Positions 31,203 to 41,286 of a DNA stretch of 64,000 bases are shown here, piece after piece (within the stretch, counting starts at the first letter, position 1; the number at the start of each line of letters is the position of its first letter). The translations under genes were made by a program, and so were the position numbers. This stretch comes from Chloroflexi bacterium OLB15 (GTDB lineage: Bacteria > Chloroflexota > Anaerolineae > Aggregatilineales > Phototrophicaceae): NCBI GenBank assembly GCA_001567085.1, contig LMZS01000119.1, positions 16,292 through 80,291 of the forward strand, written 5' to 3'. Below the pieces are notes generated by a model, which worked only from the letters and a program-made list of their open reading frames with translations, made no database searches and was not told the origin of the DNA.

Positions 31203-32831
31203 TTACTGCATCGGCGCGGGTATCACCCCGCAGTAATCAGATAGTGAAACTTCCGGGCGCACCGCATCATACAGCATCCAATAGACGGGGCGTTCGGTGC
31301 GATTTGTGCTGTTCAAATCCAGCACACAGCCATCACCGGGAATAAGCATGCTATAGGCCGCGCGTTCATCGCTGTTTTGCACCATGCCCGCCAGCGTAGC
31401 GAAATTCAAATTCCAGAGGATCGTGATGCCAATATCCGGGCTCGTTTGGGCAATTTGCAGCGCGCGAATAGTATTAACGCCCTGCTCCAGCCGATCTGTA
31501 TACAAAATCCAGTCGTCGCTAACGGGCGGCGCGGTTGGGTAGCCATCCCAACTGGCATAGCCAAACTCGGTGATCCACATTTGACGGCTGTCATTATACT
31601 CACGCATGATCTGGCGATAGGTATCCAGCGTGTCAGCGAAGAAGAAGTGCGGGTTATCATCCCACCCCTGCCCTTCCACGTTATCGCAGCAGTGCGCGTC
31701 TGGTGGGTTGCCCCACGGATAGGGATGAACGCCCAGAACGACATCCGGATAATTCATCAGCCCTGCCCCATACATTTGGCGCAGGAAATCGCCATCATCA
31801 ATCGAATACTGGCTGGTGGTCGTTGGCGCTAACCCGGCAGTCAGCACAGGGATCGTGGGTGAGTAAGCCCGTACCGCTTGATAAGCTGGCGCGAATAACT
31901 GCATATAACCCGCGCCGCTAAACGGCAGCGTTCCCTGCCATTCGCGCAGCAGGTTCGGCTCATTCCAGATTTCGACGGCATCAATATAGTCGCCAATGAC
32001 GGGGCGATATAAATCTGCGTTGATTTCCTGAAATACCAGCGTGATAAAATTCGCTAAATCCTGCGGGTTATCTGGTGGGCCGTCTTCATTTTGCACCGAA
32101 CGCGCCCACAACGGCGCTTTGACCACGCTGATCATCACGCTTAAGCCGCGATTCGCCGCATCTTCTAAATACTGCTCTACGCGCAGGAAAAATTCGTCAT
32201 TCTTCTGATTTGGCCCGTCAGGCTGCATATCGCGCCACGAAAGCTGCACTTTCACCCACTTGATGCCCAACCGTTCGATATCACCCATCGCCGCCTGCCA
32301 ATCTTGCAGGGAAAGGTTGATATCCAGTTGAACGCCAATGCGGCTGCCATCCAGATCGGGCAAATATGGGCGTAAAGGCAAGTCTGGCACCGTTGGCGTG
32401 ATGGTTGGCTCGCCAGAAATTGGCGAGGTAGTTGGCGCGGCCACCGGAAAAGTGGGCGGCGGAGATACTTCGCCGGAAACAACCGGGCCTTGCCATGTCG
32501 CCCCGGCAGTCAGCGATGCGCTGTCCGTAGGAGCAGTGGTTGCTGTTGGCGGCGCAGGCGTTAGAGTTAGCGTCGGCACGACAGCTACGGCAGGTTCCGT
32601 GTTTGTTGGGGCTACCGTATTGGTTGGAATAGGCGGCGGGGTTGCAGTTGCGGCAACCGTTGGCGGAATTTCCGTCGGCACAACCACCGCCTGTGTTGCC
32701 GGAATCGCAGTTGCCGTTTCTGTTGGCGTCGCTGTCCAGTAAACAGGCACCGGTGTTTGCGGCGCGCATGCGCTGGAAAGCCCAAGGAAAAGCAGGCCAA
32801 GCAAGCGTAAAAGTTGAGAGATTATATCCAT
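31203..32831 (-). CDS. Lipoprotein with a TIM-barrel glycoside hydrolase-like domain
   Basis: The N-terminus has a lipoprotein-type signal ending LGLSSAC (Cys22), then a Thr/Pro-rich linker of roughly 130 residues. The domain from about residue 160 to the end resembles clan-A glycoside hydrolases: RIGVQLDINLSLQDW, KWVKVQLSWRDMQPDG, VEIWNEPNL (acid/base Glu) and QMWITEFGYASWDG (nucleophile Glu). These place it near GH39/GH5-like families; substrate specificity is not readable. It would be tethered to the outer face of the membrane. On the minus strand a TTGAGAG occurs about 30 bases upstream of the start. Confidence 0.8.
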   Translation of the reverse strand: MDIISQLLRLLGLLFLGLSSACAPQTPVPVYWTATPTETATAIPATQAVVVPTEIPPTVAATATPPPIPTNTVAPTNTEPAVAVVPTLTLTPAPPTATTAPTDSASLTAGATWQGPVVSGEVSPPPTFPVAAPTTSPISGEPTITPTVPDLPLRPYLPDLDGSRIGVQLDINLSLQDWQAAMGDIERLGIKWVKVQLSWRDMQPDGPNQKNDEFFLRVEQYLEDAANRGLSVMISVVKAPLWARSVQNEDGPPDNPQDLANFITLVFQEINADLYRPVIGDYIDAVEIWNEPNLLREWQGTLPFSGAGYMQLFAPAYQAVRAYSPTIPVLTAGLAPTTTSQYSIDDGDFLRQMYGAGLMNYPDVVLGVHPYPWGNPPDAHCCDNVEGQGWDDNPHFFFADTLDTYRQIMREYNDSRQMWITEFGYASWDGYPTAPPVSDDWILYTDRLEQGVNTIRALQIAQTSPDIGITILWNLNFATLAGMVQNSDERAAYSMLIPGDGCVLDLNSTNRTERPVYWMLYDAVRPEVSLSDYCGVIPAPMQ

Positions 32832-32910
32832 GCGGGGTATCGTATCATAAGAGAAAGAATACTCTCAAGAGAAAATACCCTACGCTTTACCAATACAAGT
32901 AAACATTTCA

Positions 32911-32963
32911 TGCTATAATTAGAACGCATGTTCAGTTGACAATACTGCTCATTCCCTTAGAAT
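32911..32963 (+). promoter_or_regulatory. Tandem promoters of gyrA
   Basis: An extended -10, TGCTATAAT, lies at 32911-32919. A second promoter has TTGACA (32936-32941), a 16-base spacer and TAGAAT (32958-32963). The start codon is at 32997. Confidence 0.6.
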
Positions 32964-32996
32964 GATTGGGCAACAGCCGCTGGAGCAGCTACAACA

Positions 32997-35501
32997 ATGA
33001 CCAATGGAAACATCCGCCAAATAAATATCGGGCAGGAAATGCGCGAAGCGTATCTTGATTACGCGATGAGCGTGATTGTTGCCCGCGCACTTCCCGATGC
33101 CCGCGACGGCTTAAAACCCGTACACCGCCGCATCATGTATGCCATGTACGACATGGGCATTCGCTCAGATACGCCCTTCAAGAAATGCGCGCGTATCGTT
33201 GGCGAAGTGCTGGGTAAATATCACCCTCACGGAGATGCCGCCGTCTATGAATCGCTGGTGCGTATGGCGCAGGATTTTGCCATGCGTAACCCGCTGGTTG
33301 AAGGGCAAGGTAACTTTGGCAGCATTGATGGCGACGGCGCGGCAGCCATGCGCTATACCGAAGCCAGAATGTCGGCTATTGGCGATGAACTGCTGACCGA
33401 TATAGACAAGAACACGGTTGATTTTGGCGACAACTTCGATGGCACGCTCGCTGAGCCTTCGGTACTGCCATCGAGCTTCCCGAATCTGCTGGTGAACGGC
33501 TCATCAGGCATCGCGGTGGGTATGTCTACCAACATTCCGCCGCATAATCTTGGCGAAACCAGCGATGCGCTGATATACATGCTCAAGAACTGGGATGCGA
33601 TGGATGACATCGCCATCCCTGACCTAATGCAGTATATCAAAGGGCCAGACTTTCCCACTGGCGGCTTGATTTACCATCATATTGATGACGCTGAAACTGA
33701 CGAAGGATCGCTCGCCAGCGCCTATGCCACCGGACGCGGCAAAATCACGATCCGCGCGCGCTGCCATATTGAAGAAATGGGACGCGGCAAATCTCGCATC
33801 ATCGTCACCGAACTTCCCTACCAGACCAACAAATCAGCGCTGATCGAGCGCATCGCCACACTCGCCCGCGACGGCAGGATTGAAGGACTGGCTGATCTGC
33901 GCGACGAATCAGACCGTCAAGGACTGCGCCTCACGATTGAGCTTCAGCGCGGCGCAGTGGCCACTGACGTGCTGGCGCAGCTTTTCAAGCTAACTCCGCT
34001 TCAAGAAACCTTTGGCATCATCATGCTGGCGCTGGTGAACGGCGAACCGCGATTGCTTTCACTCAAGCAGTGTTTGAAGGTATATCTGGATCACCGCCTG
34101 GAAATTGTGCGCCGTCGAAGCGAATATGACCTGCAAAAAGCGCGGGATCGGGCGCACATACTGGAAGGCCTGATCAAGGCGCTGGATCGTATGGACGAAG
34201 TGATCGCCACTATTCGCAAATCCAAGACCGCCGAAACCGCCCGCGATGCGCTGATGAAACTGCTGGACATCAGCGAAATTCAGGCGCGCGCGATTCTGGA
34301 TATGCAGCTTCGCCGTCTGGCGGCGCTGGAGCGGCAGGCCATCGTTCAGGAACACAAAGAAAAACTTGAGCTGATCGCTTATCTTGAAGGCGTTTTGAGC
34401 AGCCCTGAAAAGATGCGCGCGGTCATTGCTGAAGAACTGGAAATGATCAAACAAGCGTATGGCGAACCGCGCCGCAGCATCATCATTGACGATACGGCGA
34501 CGGCTACCCCTGCCGAAGTGCTGATGCTGCCGCAAGAATCAACCTGGGTTACTTTCACCGCCAGCGGCAAGATCGGGCGCACCTTTGATTCGGCGCAGCC
34601 GAAAATCACAGGCGACGTTAAAGACCCGCCCCGCTTCATTCTGCAAAGCGTGACCGACCATATTCTGTACCTATTCTCAACGGATGGCAGCTGCGCCACG
34701 CTGCCCGTGCATCAGCTTCCGCAGATCAATGCGCCATCAGAAGGAACCGCTTTTCAGGATTTAAGCACGCTCAAAAACGGGCATCAGGTTTGTGCCGCCT
34801 TGAGTTTGCCGCCCAACGGTCTGGAAGGCTTTCTGTTCTTTGCCACACGGCTGGGCGAGGTGAAACGCCTGCGATTGGAAGACCTGCCCGGCCTGATGGC
34901 GAACAGCTTTAAGCTGATGGATATTGAAAAAGGGGACGAGCTAGGCTGGATCATGGTCACGGGTGGCGACAATGAGATCATCCTGACCACCCATCAGGTT
35001 TCAGCAATCCGCTTTAAAGAATCAGATGTGCGCCCAACGGGTATGGGCGCAGGGGGCATGCGCGGCATCAAGCTGGCAGATGACAAAGATCGAGTCATTG
35101 GCGCAAACGTCGTATTTGAGGGATCGCATCTGGTCACCATTAGCGACGATGGCGTCGCCAAGACCTCACCAATTGCAGAATACCCAGTTCAAGGGCGGGC
35201 AGGCAGCGGCGTGATCGCGATGAAACTACCCCAGGATAGCCCAGGACTCGCTTCGGCCTGTATTGTTGAAAAGCTGGATGAGCCGGTGATCATCCTGACC
35301 AGCAAGCATCGCGCAAAAACTATCAAAGCGGGAACCCTGCCTGCTGCCAAACGTGCGGGCAAAGGCGACATCGTGATCGCGCTCGGCCTCAAAGAGACGA
35401 TTGCTGCGCTGGTCACCTATCAAAATATTCCCACATTTGAAGCGGCGGAATATGCCGCTGAAACGGACGCCGCGCAGATTGAACCGGCTAGCAGCGCTTA
35501 G
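32997..35501 (+). CDS. gyrA: DNA gyrase/topoisomerase IV subunit A
   Basis: This is the DNA-cleaving subunit of a type IIA topoisomerase. The breakage-reunion domain shows [38 protein letters not shown] and the catalytic Tyr120 in [11 protein letters not shown]. The C-terminal beta-pinwheel includes [15 protein letters not shown]. The canonical basic GyrA box (QRRGGKG-like) expected after the SGKIGRTF segment is not seen, so a ParC-like or relaxing enzyme cannot be excluded. Ala81 and Glu85 occupy the positions of E. coli Ser83 and Asp87. No gyrB is adjacent. Confidence 0.9.
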   Translation: MTNGNIRQINIGQEMREAYLDYAMSVIVARALPDARDGLKPVHRRIMYAMYDMGIRSDTPFKKCARIVGEVLGKYHPHGDAAVYESLVRMAQDFAMRNPLVEGQGNFGSIDGDGAAAMRYTEARMSAIGDELLTDIDKNTVDFGDNFDGTLAEPSVLPSSFPNLLVNGSSGIAVGMSTNIPPHNLGETSDALIYMLKNWDAMDDIAIPDLMQYIKGPDFPTGGLIYHHIDDAETDEGSLASAYATGRGKITIRARCHIEEMGRGKSRIIVTELPYQTNKSALIERIATLARDGRIEGLADLRDESDRQGLRLTIELQRGAVATDVLAQLFKLTPLQETFGIIMLALVNGEPRLLSLKQCLKVYLDHRLEIVRRRSEYDLQKARDRAHILEGLIKALDRMDEVIATIRKSKTAETARDALMKLLDISEIQARAILDMQLRRLAALERQAIVQEHKEKLELIAYLEGVLSSPEKMRAVIAEELEMIKQAYGEPRRSIIIDDTATATPAEVLMLPQESTWVTFTASGKIGRTFDSAQPKITGDVKDPPRFILQSVTDHILYLFSTDGSCATLPVHQLPQINAPSEGTAFQDLSTLKNGHQVCAALSLPPNGLEGFLFFATRLGEVKRLRLEDLPGLMANSFKLMDIEKGDELGWIMVTGGDNEIILTTHQVSAIRFKESDVRPTGMGAGGMRGIKLADDKDRVIGANVVFEGSHLVTISDDGVAKTSPIAEYPVQGRAGSGVIAMKLPQDSPGLASACIVEKLDEPVIILTSKHRAKTIKAGTLPAAKRAGKGDIVIALGLKETIAALVTYQNIPTFEAAEYAAETDAAQIEPASSA

Positions 35502-35520
35502 CCAGGGCGCTGCTTCCGCT

Positions 35521-37725
35521 TTAGTGGGTACGCCTGCGCGCTTCAACTACATTATTGATATTGCTCAACCGGGATAGAATCCGCGTCAGGTGGGTCATGT
35601 CGGTGATTTCCAGCGTGATATCCAATGTGGCGATACCATGCAGTACGGAAACATTGACCGAAGACATGTTCACCTTTTCGTCAGCGATCAGCGTGCTGAT
35701 ATCTTTCATCAGCCCTTCGCGATCATACGCGATCAGCTCAATCGGCACCGAGAATCGCTGCTCCTGGCTCGTCTTTCCCCAGGAAACCGGTATCAGGCGC
35801 TCCGGTTCAGCATTGATATTCGGGCAATCGGCGCGATGTACCGTCACACCACGCCCACGCGTAACGTATCCGACGATATCTTCCGGCGGCACAGGGCGGC
35901 AGCAGCGCGCTAAATTGACCAAAAACCCGCCCGTTCCGAGAATGGAAACGCCGGTAGTTGAATCAACCGTCAGATTCGATGGTGACTGGCGCGCTTTGAG
36001 CGTTTCTTTCTCACGGGCAAGCTGATCGCGTCGTTCAACTTCAAGAATCTTCGATGCGATTTGCCCGCCGTTGATGTCTCCCGCGCCAACTGCGGCGAAG
36101 AAATCATCAAGGTTATCGTAGCCGAAATAACCCGCTACCGTGTCAAACGGCATATTGTCTAACAAGCCAAGCCGTTTCAGTTCGCGTTCCAGCACGTCCC
36201 GCCCGCCCTGAATGTGCTTATCGCGATCCTGCCGCCGGAACCAGTGGCGTATCTTATCGCGCGCGCGCCCGGTTTTGACATAACCGAGATTAGGATTCAG
36301 CCAGTCCATGCTGGGGCCGCCGCGCTTTGAGGTGATGATCTCCACCTGATCGCCGGTCTTCAGCTCATAATCAAGGCTGACCAGCTTGCCGCCAACCTTC
36401 GCGCCCCGGCACTGGTGGCCGATTTCGGTGTGAATGTGATAGGCATAATCCACAGGCGTCGCGCCAGCGGGCAAGTCAATCACATCACCTTTAGGCGTGA
36501 ACACGTATACCCGATCCTGAAACACTTCCGACTTCATATGATCAACAAATGAATGTGGATCGTCAGGATCGCCAAATTCCATCAGGCGGCGCAGGTAAGC
36601 GATGCGCTTCTCAAAGGCTTCGTCACGATCTTTCTTATTGCCTTCTTTATAGCGCCAGTGTGCAGCCACACCGTATTCAGCGTGTTCGTGCATATCCCAG
36701 GTGCGGATTTGCACTTCTACCGTCTTGCCGTGATCGTCGCGCACCGCGGTATGCAAGCTGCGATAGAAGTTGTCTTTAGGCGAGGCGATATAGTCGTCAA
36801 ACTCGCCCGGCACTGGATGCCACATATTGTGGACTACGCCAAGCGCCAGATAGCATTCTGATACTGTATCTACGATGATGCGCACCGCCCGCACGTCATA
36901 TATCTGATCGAAGGGCAGCGATTTACGATCCATCTTCTTGTAAATACTGTAAATATGCTTGGGTCGTCCAGAGATGACCGGGGAAGGAATGCCATGCTGA
37001 ACCAATTCACGGCGCAGCTTGTCAATCACCTCATTCATGTAACTTTCGCGGTCAGCGTGCCGTGCATCCACGCGCCGAGCGATATTTTTATAATCATCGG
37101 GGTTCAAATAGCGAAAGCTCAGGTCTTCAAGCTGCCACTTGATTTGCCAGATCCCCAACCGGTTTGCCAGCGGCGCGTAAATATCCAGCGTTTCCTGAGC
37201 GATAATGCGCTGTTTTTCAGGCGATTGGTAGCCCAGCGTGCGCATGTTATGCAGGCGATCTGCCAGCTTGACCAGCGCCACGCGAACATCATCGCCCATC
37301 GTCATGAAAATTTTGCGCTGGTATTCAAAATCGCGGTCGGTGTTGCGCCCCTTACGATCTGTTGATTCTTGCTTGGGCAGATTCTTGAGCTTAGTTACGC
37401 CCTCAACGATGTTGGTGATCGCCGGACCAAATTCGGCGCGCAGTTCTTCGCGCGTCACATCAGTATCTTCCAGCGTATCATGCAGCAGCGCAGCAGCAAT
37501 TGCTTCCGCATCCAGCCGCATTTCAGCCAATATCTGAGCCACCGCAACGCAGTGCGTGAAATAGGGTTCGCCCGATTTTCGCATTTGCCCCGCATGTAGT
37601 TTTTCAGCTTTGGCATAGGCGCGCTCAACTACCGCGCGATCATTCGGCGTTAAATCGGGAAGCGCTTCTAACAAAGACTGCAAACTGAGCGCCGGAGCCG
37701 GCGCGGGCACCGCAATACCGACCAT
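35521..37725 (-). CDS. Bifunctional (p)ppGpp synthetase/hydrolase (RelA/SpoT)
   Basis: This makes and degrades the stringent-response alarmone. The 734-residue protein has, in order, an HD hydrolase domain (YFTHCVAVAQILAEM, LLHDTLEDTD, VKLADRLHNMRTL), a synthetase domain (GRPKHIYSIYKKM, IYDVRAVRIIV, NFYRSLHTAV, EVQIRTWDMHEHAE), a TGS domain (VYVFTPKGDVIDLPAGATP), a Cys-containing zinc-finger region (NLARCCRPVPPEDIVGYVTR) and a C-terminal ACT domain. The intact His-Asp motif indicates hydrolase activity as well as synthesis. GAAGG is about 6 bases before the ATG. It converges with gyrA. Confidence 0.95.
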   Translation of the reverse strand: MVGIAVPAPAPALSLQSLLEALPDLTPNDRAVVERAYAKAEKLHAGQMRKSGEPYFTHCVAVAQILAEMRLDAEAIAAALLHDTLEDTDVTREELRAEFGPAITNIVEGVTKLKNLPKQESTDRKGRNTDRDFEYQRKIFMTMGDDVRVALVKLADRLHNMRTLGYQSPEKQRIIAQETLDIYAPLANRLGIWQIKWQLEDLSFRYLNPDDYKNIARRVDARHADRESYMNEVIDKLRRELVQHGIPSPVISGRPKHIYSIYKKMDRKSLPFDQIYDVRAVRIIVDTVSECYLALGVVHNMWHPVPGEFDDYIASPKDNFYRSLHTAVRDDHGKTVEVQIRTWDMHEHAEYGVAAHWRYKEGNKKDRDEAFEKRIAYLRRLMEFGDPDDPHSFVDHMKSEVFQDRVYVFTPKGDVIDLPAGATPVDYAYHIHTEIGHQCRGAKVGGKLVSLDYELKTGDQVEIITSKRGGPSMDWLNPNLGYVKTGRARDKIRHWFRRQDRDKHIQGGRDVLERELKRLGLLDNMPFDTVAGYFGYDNLDDFFAAVGAGDINGGQIASKILEVERRDQLAREKETLKARQSPSNLTVDSTTGVSILGTGGFLVNLARCCRPVPPEDIVGYVTRGRGVTVHRADCPNINAEPERLIPVSWGKTSQEQRFSVPIELIAYDREGLMKDISTLIADEKVNMSSVNVSVLHGIATLDITLEITDMTHLTRILSRLSNINNVVEARRRTH

Positions 37726-37790
37726 GAAGAACCTTCCAGTTCAGCGATTAATGACATTCTACATCAGATCAAAGGGCTAGCGCAGAGGAG

Positions 37791-37799
37791 TGTTATAAT
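37791..37799 (+). promoter_or_regulatory. Extended -10 of the moeA-VKOR operon
   Basis: TGTTATAAT is an exact TGn-TATAAT extended -10, 28 bases before the moeA ATG. No clear -35 is visible. Confidence 0.5.
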
Positions 37800-37826
37800 T
37801 TCTCGTGGTATTTGAAGGTTAAACCA

Positions 37827-39080
37827 ATGAACGCTTTATTATCTGTAGACGCTGCGTTAAGCCAGATTCTGACTAACTTCCAGCAGCTAGGCGCTGAGCA
37901 GGTTTCGCTAGAAGAAGCCTACCAACGCATCCTGGCTGAAGATGTGATTTCGACCATCGCCCTACCCCCTTTCGCCAACTCCAGCATGGATGGTTTCGCG
38001 GTGCAGGCAGCAGATACGCAAACTGCACCCCGCAGCCTGCATGTCATCGGCGATATTCCCGCAGGCACTTCGCCCCAATTCGTTGTGCGGCAAGGTGAAG
38101 CGGCGCGTATCATGACCGGCGCGCCAATGCCCGCTGGCGCGGATGCTGTCGTACCAGTTGAAGCCACGAATCAGAACTTCAGGCAGACGGGCGACCATGA
38201 ACTACCGGAAACCATTGAGGTACGGCAAGCAGTCAAACCGGGTGATTATGTGCGCCCGGTTGGTGAAGATGTACAGATAGGCCAGCGGGTATTGCTGGCA
38301 GGCAGCAGCATTCAACCCGCCGAGATTGGCTTGATGGCGATGCTCGGCGTCAGCCGCGTGCCAGTCGTTCGCCAGCCGCGCGTTGCTATCTTAAGCACAG
38401 GTGATGAGCTAATCGCTCCGGATCAGCCATTGACGCCCGGCAAAATTCGCGATGCTAATGGCTACGTGCTGGCGGCGCTTGTACGGCAGAACGGCGGCAT
38501 CCCGCTGCGCTTCCCGCCAGCTAAAGACAGCATAGAGGCGGTGCGCGCGCGGTTTGAAGAAGCGCTGGCTGAAAAGCCAGATTTGATCCTGAGTTCTGCC
38601 GGCGTTTCAGTTGGCGTATTCGATGTCGTGCGTACCGTGATTGAAGAAATTGGGCACATTGACCTATGGCGCATCAATATTCGCCCCGGCAAGCCGCTAG
38701 CCTTTGGGCAGGTGGGCGGAGTGCCCTTCTTCGGACTGCCCGGCAACCCGGTATCGGCTATGGTTACGTTTGAAGTGTTCGTGCGCCCAACCCTGCTAAA
38801 ACTCGGAAACCGAATTGACGACGCCCCGATCATTCAGGCGTACCTTGAGAAGCCAATTCACTCTGATGGGCGGCGTACTTACGCGCGCGTCAAATTACGC
38901 CGAGATGCCGGAAGTGGGCGCTGGATCGCCAGCGAAACCGGCACCCAAAGCTCTGGCGCGCTCAGCTCAATGGTTCTGGCTGACGGCTTACTAACGATTC
39001 CTGAAGGACTCACCGGAAACTCACCTGAAGCGTTATACTCTGTTCGTTTGTTACGACCGGTTACTCAAGGTTTATCATGA
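37827..39080 (+). CDS. moeA: Molybdopterin molybdenumtransferase
   Basis: MoeA inserts molybdenum into adenylated molybdopterin. The 417-residue protein has PFANSSMDGFAVQ, GEAARIMTGAPMPAGADAVV, KPGDYVRPVGED, ILSTGDELI, SSAGVSVGVFD and FFGLPGNPVSA, covering all family domains. The TTG at 37812 extends the frame, but AAGG eight bases before ATG 37827 supports the shorter form. Its stop overlaps the VKOR start in ATGA, so the two are translationally coupled. Other cofactor genes (moaC and a fused moaD-moaE) are 17 kb away. Confidence 0.95.
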   Translation: MNALLSVDAALSQILTNFQQLGAEQVSLEEAYQRILAEDVISTIALPPFANSSMDGFAVQAADTQTAPRSLHVIGDIPAGTSPQFVVRQGEAARIMTGAPMPAGADAVVPVEATNQNFRQTGDHELPETIEVRQAVKPGDYVRPVGEDVQIGQRVLLAGSSIQPAEIGLMAMLGVSRVPVVRQPRVAILSTGDELIAPDQPLTPGKIRDANGYVLAALVRQNGGIPLRFPPAKDSIEAVRARFEEALAEKPDLILSSAGVSVGVFDVVRTVIEEIGHIDLWRINIRPGKPLAFGQVGGVPFFGLPGNPVSAMVTFEVFVRPTLLKLGNRIDDAPIIQAYLEKPIHSDGRRTYARVKLRRDAGSGRWIASETGTQSSGALSSMVLADGLLTIPEGLTGNSPEALYSVRLLRPVTQGLS

Positions 39081-39586
39081 TCACTTCAGAGCAATCTTTT
39101 GACACAAGCGCTTCGCGCAGCAAACTACATAAACAGCTCTGGCAGCTTAGCGTTATCTTCGTCGTAATCGCTATGATCACCAGTGGTTACCTTAGCTATA
39201 CCAAACTCACCAGCACTTCTGTGATCTGCATGGAAAACAGCTCTTTCGATTGCGACGCGGTCACTTCCAGCCGCTGGTCAAAGTTTATGGGTATAGACGT
39301 TGCCTATCTGGGCTTCGCTTCCTACACGACGCTGTTCGCCCTGTTGATGCTGGAAAGACAAGTCAATTTCTTCAAGAAGAACGGGCTGTACATCATCTTT
39401 GGCCTGATTCTGTTCGATTTCATGTTCCACAGTTACCTTACCTATAACTCGCTCTTTGTGCTGCAAAAAGCCTGTATCTGGTGCCTGGCTACGCATCTGA
39501 TGGCTTTACTGACGTTAATCGTCACCAGCATAAGGCTGTGGAAGCGACTCGGCAGCGGGGCGGCATCAGCGCCAGAAGCCGCCTAA
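39077..39586 (+). CDS. VKOR-family disulphide-forming membrane protein
   Basis: Bacterial vitamin K epoxide reductase homologues reoxidise DsbA-like proteins and pass electrons to quinone. This 169-residue protein has four or five membrane helices, the loop Cys pair C51 and C59 (VICMENSSFDCDAV) and the CXXC active site C133-C136 (KACIWCLATH). A conserved Ser lies near the loop (TSSRWSKFMGIDVAYLGF). No thioredoxin or DsbA domain is fused or adjacent. Coupling to moeA is unexplained. It probably supports folding of the many exported Cys-containing proteins in this genome. Confidence 0.93.
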   Translation: MITSEQSFDTSASRSKLHKQLWQLSVIFVVIAMITSGYLSYTKLTSTSVICMENSSFDCDAVTSSRWSKFMGIDVAYLGFASYTTLFALLMLERQVNFFKKNGLYIIFGLILFDFMFHSYLTYNSLFVLQKACIWCLATHLMALLTLIVTSIRLWKRLGSGAASAPEAA

Positions 39587-39613
39587 ATAACGCCGCCTGT
39601 AGGTAAACCGACC

Positions 39614-39659
39614 TGCTCATCAATGCTGGCTAGCGTTTCTAAGCCAGCATTGATGAGCA
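39614..39659 (+). repeat. Perfect 18-bp inverted repeat after the VKOR gene
   Basis: TGCTCATCAATGCTGGCT (39614-39631) pairs perfectly with the arm at 39642-39659 around a 10-base loop. It is longer than an ordinary terminator stem and is followed by A-rich rather than T-rich sequence on the plus strand. A conventional terminator lies 27 bases further on. Confidence 0.75.
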
Positions 39660-39685
39660 AAAAATTTCTTTCCACCGGGAAATAA

Positions 39686-39720
39686 AAAGGACGGGCTGTT
39701 TGTACCCGTCCTTTGGCTTT
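39686..39720. terminator. Intrinsic terminator between VKOR and S1 genes
   Basis: AAAGGACGGG (39686-39695) pairs with CCCGTCCTTT (39705-39714). T-rich sequence follows on the plus side and A-rich sequence precedes it, so it can serve both convergent genes. Confidence 0.85.
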
Positions 39721-39740
39721 TAAGATGTGTGGTGTTGGGC

Positions 39741-40496
39741 TTAACGATTGCCGCGCAGTGTACGCTCGTAAATATCTTCCAGATCGCGCTGTTCACGCTC
39801 ACGACGTTCCTGCTTGCCACGACTATTCTTCTTGCCCCGCTTTTCAGGCATCGGAACGCCGCTCTCAGCCATCGCACGCTGAAGCGCAAGCGCCATCGCT
39901 GAGGGCACCGGTTCGTTATCTTCTTCAGCCTCTTCGCGAGTGCTCTGTCGGGCTTCCTTAACGCGCTCTTTCTCTTCCTGCTGTTCAAGCGCCTTGATGC
40001 TGAGGTCAATACGCTTCTTGCGCGGGTCAACCTTGATCACTTCGGCGGTCACTTCGTCGCCAACCTTCACCACATCTGAGGGAGATTTCACATAACCAGA
40101 TGCCAGCTCAGAAACGTGAATCATGGCGAGACGCTCCGCGCCAATATCCACAAAAGCGCCAAAGCTCTCCAACTTGGTCACTTTGCCGGTGACAGTGCTG
40201 CCAACCGTGATCGCATCCCAACCCACTGAAGCAGGTTTTTCAAGGGAGAGCGCAATCTTACGCGCCGATTGATCAACGCGCAGCACATAAACTGTGACCT
40301 GCTGGCCTGGCTTCACCACATCTTCCACGTTACGCACGTTGGGCTTTCCCAATTGCGAGATATGGAGCAGGCCATCGGTGCCGACCCCCACATCTACGAA
40401 CGCGCCGTATAGCTCGATGCGTTTTACAGTGCCGGTCAGTTCAACGCCGGGGGTAAGTTCTTCAATCGTAGTAGGCTGCTTTACTTCTTCACTCAT
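39741..40496 (-). CDS. S1 RNA-binding protein with two S1 domains
   Basis: This 251-residue cytosolic protein has two S1/OB RNA-binding repeats: residues about 15-87 (GVELTGTVKRIELYGAFVDV, GLLHISQL) and about 97-168 (GSTVTGKVTKLESFGAFVDI, AMIHVSELASGYVKSPSDVV). A Lys/Arg/Glu-rich tail ends QRDLEDIYERTLRGNR. Two domains are too few for full ribosomal protein S1; small S1 proteins of this kind occur in several phyla and may aid mRNA binding or translation. GGAG seven bases upstream supports the ATG. Confidence 0.88.
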   Translation of the reverse strand: MSEEVKQPTTIEELTPGVELTGTVKRIELYGAFVDVGVGTDGLLHISQLGKPNVRNVEDVVKPGQQVTVYVLRVDQSARKIALSLEKPASVGWDAITVGSTVTGKVTKLESFGAFVDIGAERLAMIHVSELASGYVKSPSDVVKVGDEVTAEVIKVDPRKKRIDLSIKALEQQEEKERVKEARQSTREEAEEDNEPVPSAMALALQRAMAESGVPMPEKRGKKNSRGKQERREREQRDLEDIYERTLRGNR

Positions 40497-40526
40497 TCTC
40501 TGGCTCCTTATCGCGCTCTACGCCGC

Positions 40527-41207
40527 TCAGCCCTCAGGCGTAGGCGTTAATGTGATTTCAGGGGTAACTTCGTATTCTTCATTAGTCACAGCATAGGTCT
40601 GGTATGGTCCGAAGCCGTCCCATGCGTGTAAATTGCTGGTCTGGATCAAGAGTTCCATATCGTGAGGCTGCATGTAAAGCACGCCAACAATCTCGCTGTC
40701 TTCGGTTAAATCGGCATTCACGCCGGCAGTAAACGCATAGACAACCGTTTGCAGGTCAGGGTACAGCAGGTTGATAATGGCTTGTTCTTCAGAATATTCG
40801 CTGCCGATGACGTAAGCAGGCTCTCCCTGCGCTTCAATAAGCTCACCAACGGTCACATCCGGGGCAAGCCGCAAGAAAATCAAACTGACCACATCACCCG
40901 CTTCAGAGAACATCTGGCAGCATGCGCTGCCGCCTACCCCTTGAAATTCAGCAACAACCGCACTTGAATCATCGTCTTGCTGCGTTTGTACATTTTCAAT
41001 TGAGGTATCGTCTTCAAGGGTAGTGAGGGCATCATTCCAGCGCGTTTCACCGGGGGTAATATTGTTCCAGCAAGGCGCCGCGCAGGGTTGATTCGTGATT
41101 AAACTATCGTCATGGAGCAGTGTGTCATCCCGCAATTCAGGCGGGGCAGAACAAGCGGCAGTAAACAGCAGGGCTAGTAAACCCACCACAAGAAGCCATG
41201 ATTTCAT
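40527..41207 (-). CDS. Lipoprotein of unknown function
   Basis: The signal peptide MKSWLLVVGLLALLFTAAC ends in a lipobox, followed by SAPPELRD. The mature part contains CAAPCWNNITPGETRWNDAL and then VGELIEAQGEPAYVIG, a pattern of small secreted Chloroflexota-type hypothetical proteins. Cys pairs (PCAAPC, SACC) may form disulphides. The frame extends upstream to a GTG at 41228, but the signal peptide begins naturally at Met 41207; neither has a clear ribosome site. The function is not known. Confidence 0.7.
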   Translation of the reverse strand: MKSWLLVVGLLALLFTAACSAPPELRDDTLLHDDSLITNQPCAAPCWNNITPGETRWNDALTTLEDDTSIENVQTQQDDDSSAVVAEFQGVGGSACCQMFSEAGDVVSLIFLRLAPDVTVGELIEAQGEPAYVIGSEYSEEQAIINLLYPDLQTVVYAFTAGVNADLTEDSEIVGVLYMQPHDMELLIQTSNLHAWDGFGPYQTYAVTNEEYEVTPEITLTPTPEG

Positions 41208-41252
41208 AAACAGGTGTGCTTTCACCACGACAGATTACATTGATGGATATGA

Positions 41253-41279
41253 GGGGCAGCGGCTTATGACCGCTGCCCC
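41253..41279. terminator. Hairpin between the PPC-protein and lipoprotein genes
   Basis: GGGGCAGCGG (41253-41262) pairs with CCGCTGCCCC (41270-41279) around 7 bases. There is no clear T-run, so it may act as a weak terminator or 3'-end stabiliser for the upstream minus-strand gene. Confidence 0.5.
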
Positions 41280-41286
41280 TTAGGGA

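Noticed and set aside
32338..32742. Long plus-strand frame rich in Val/Gly opposite the lipoprotein
   Set aside because: It is the antisense shadow of the Thr/Pro linker codons and has no ribosome site.
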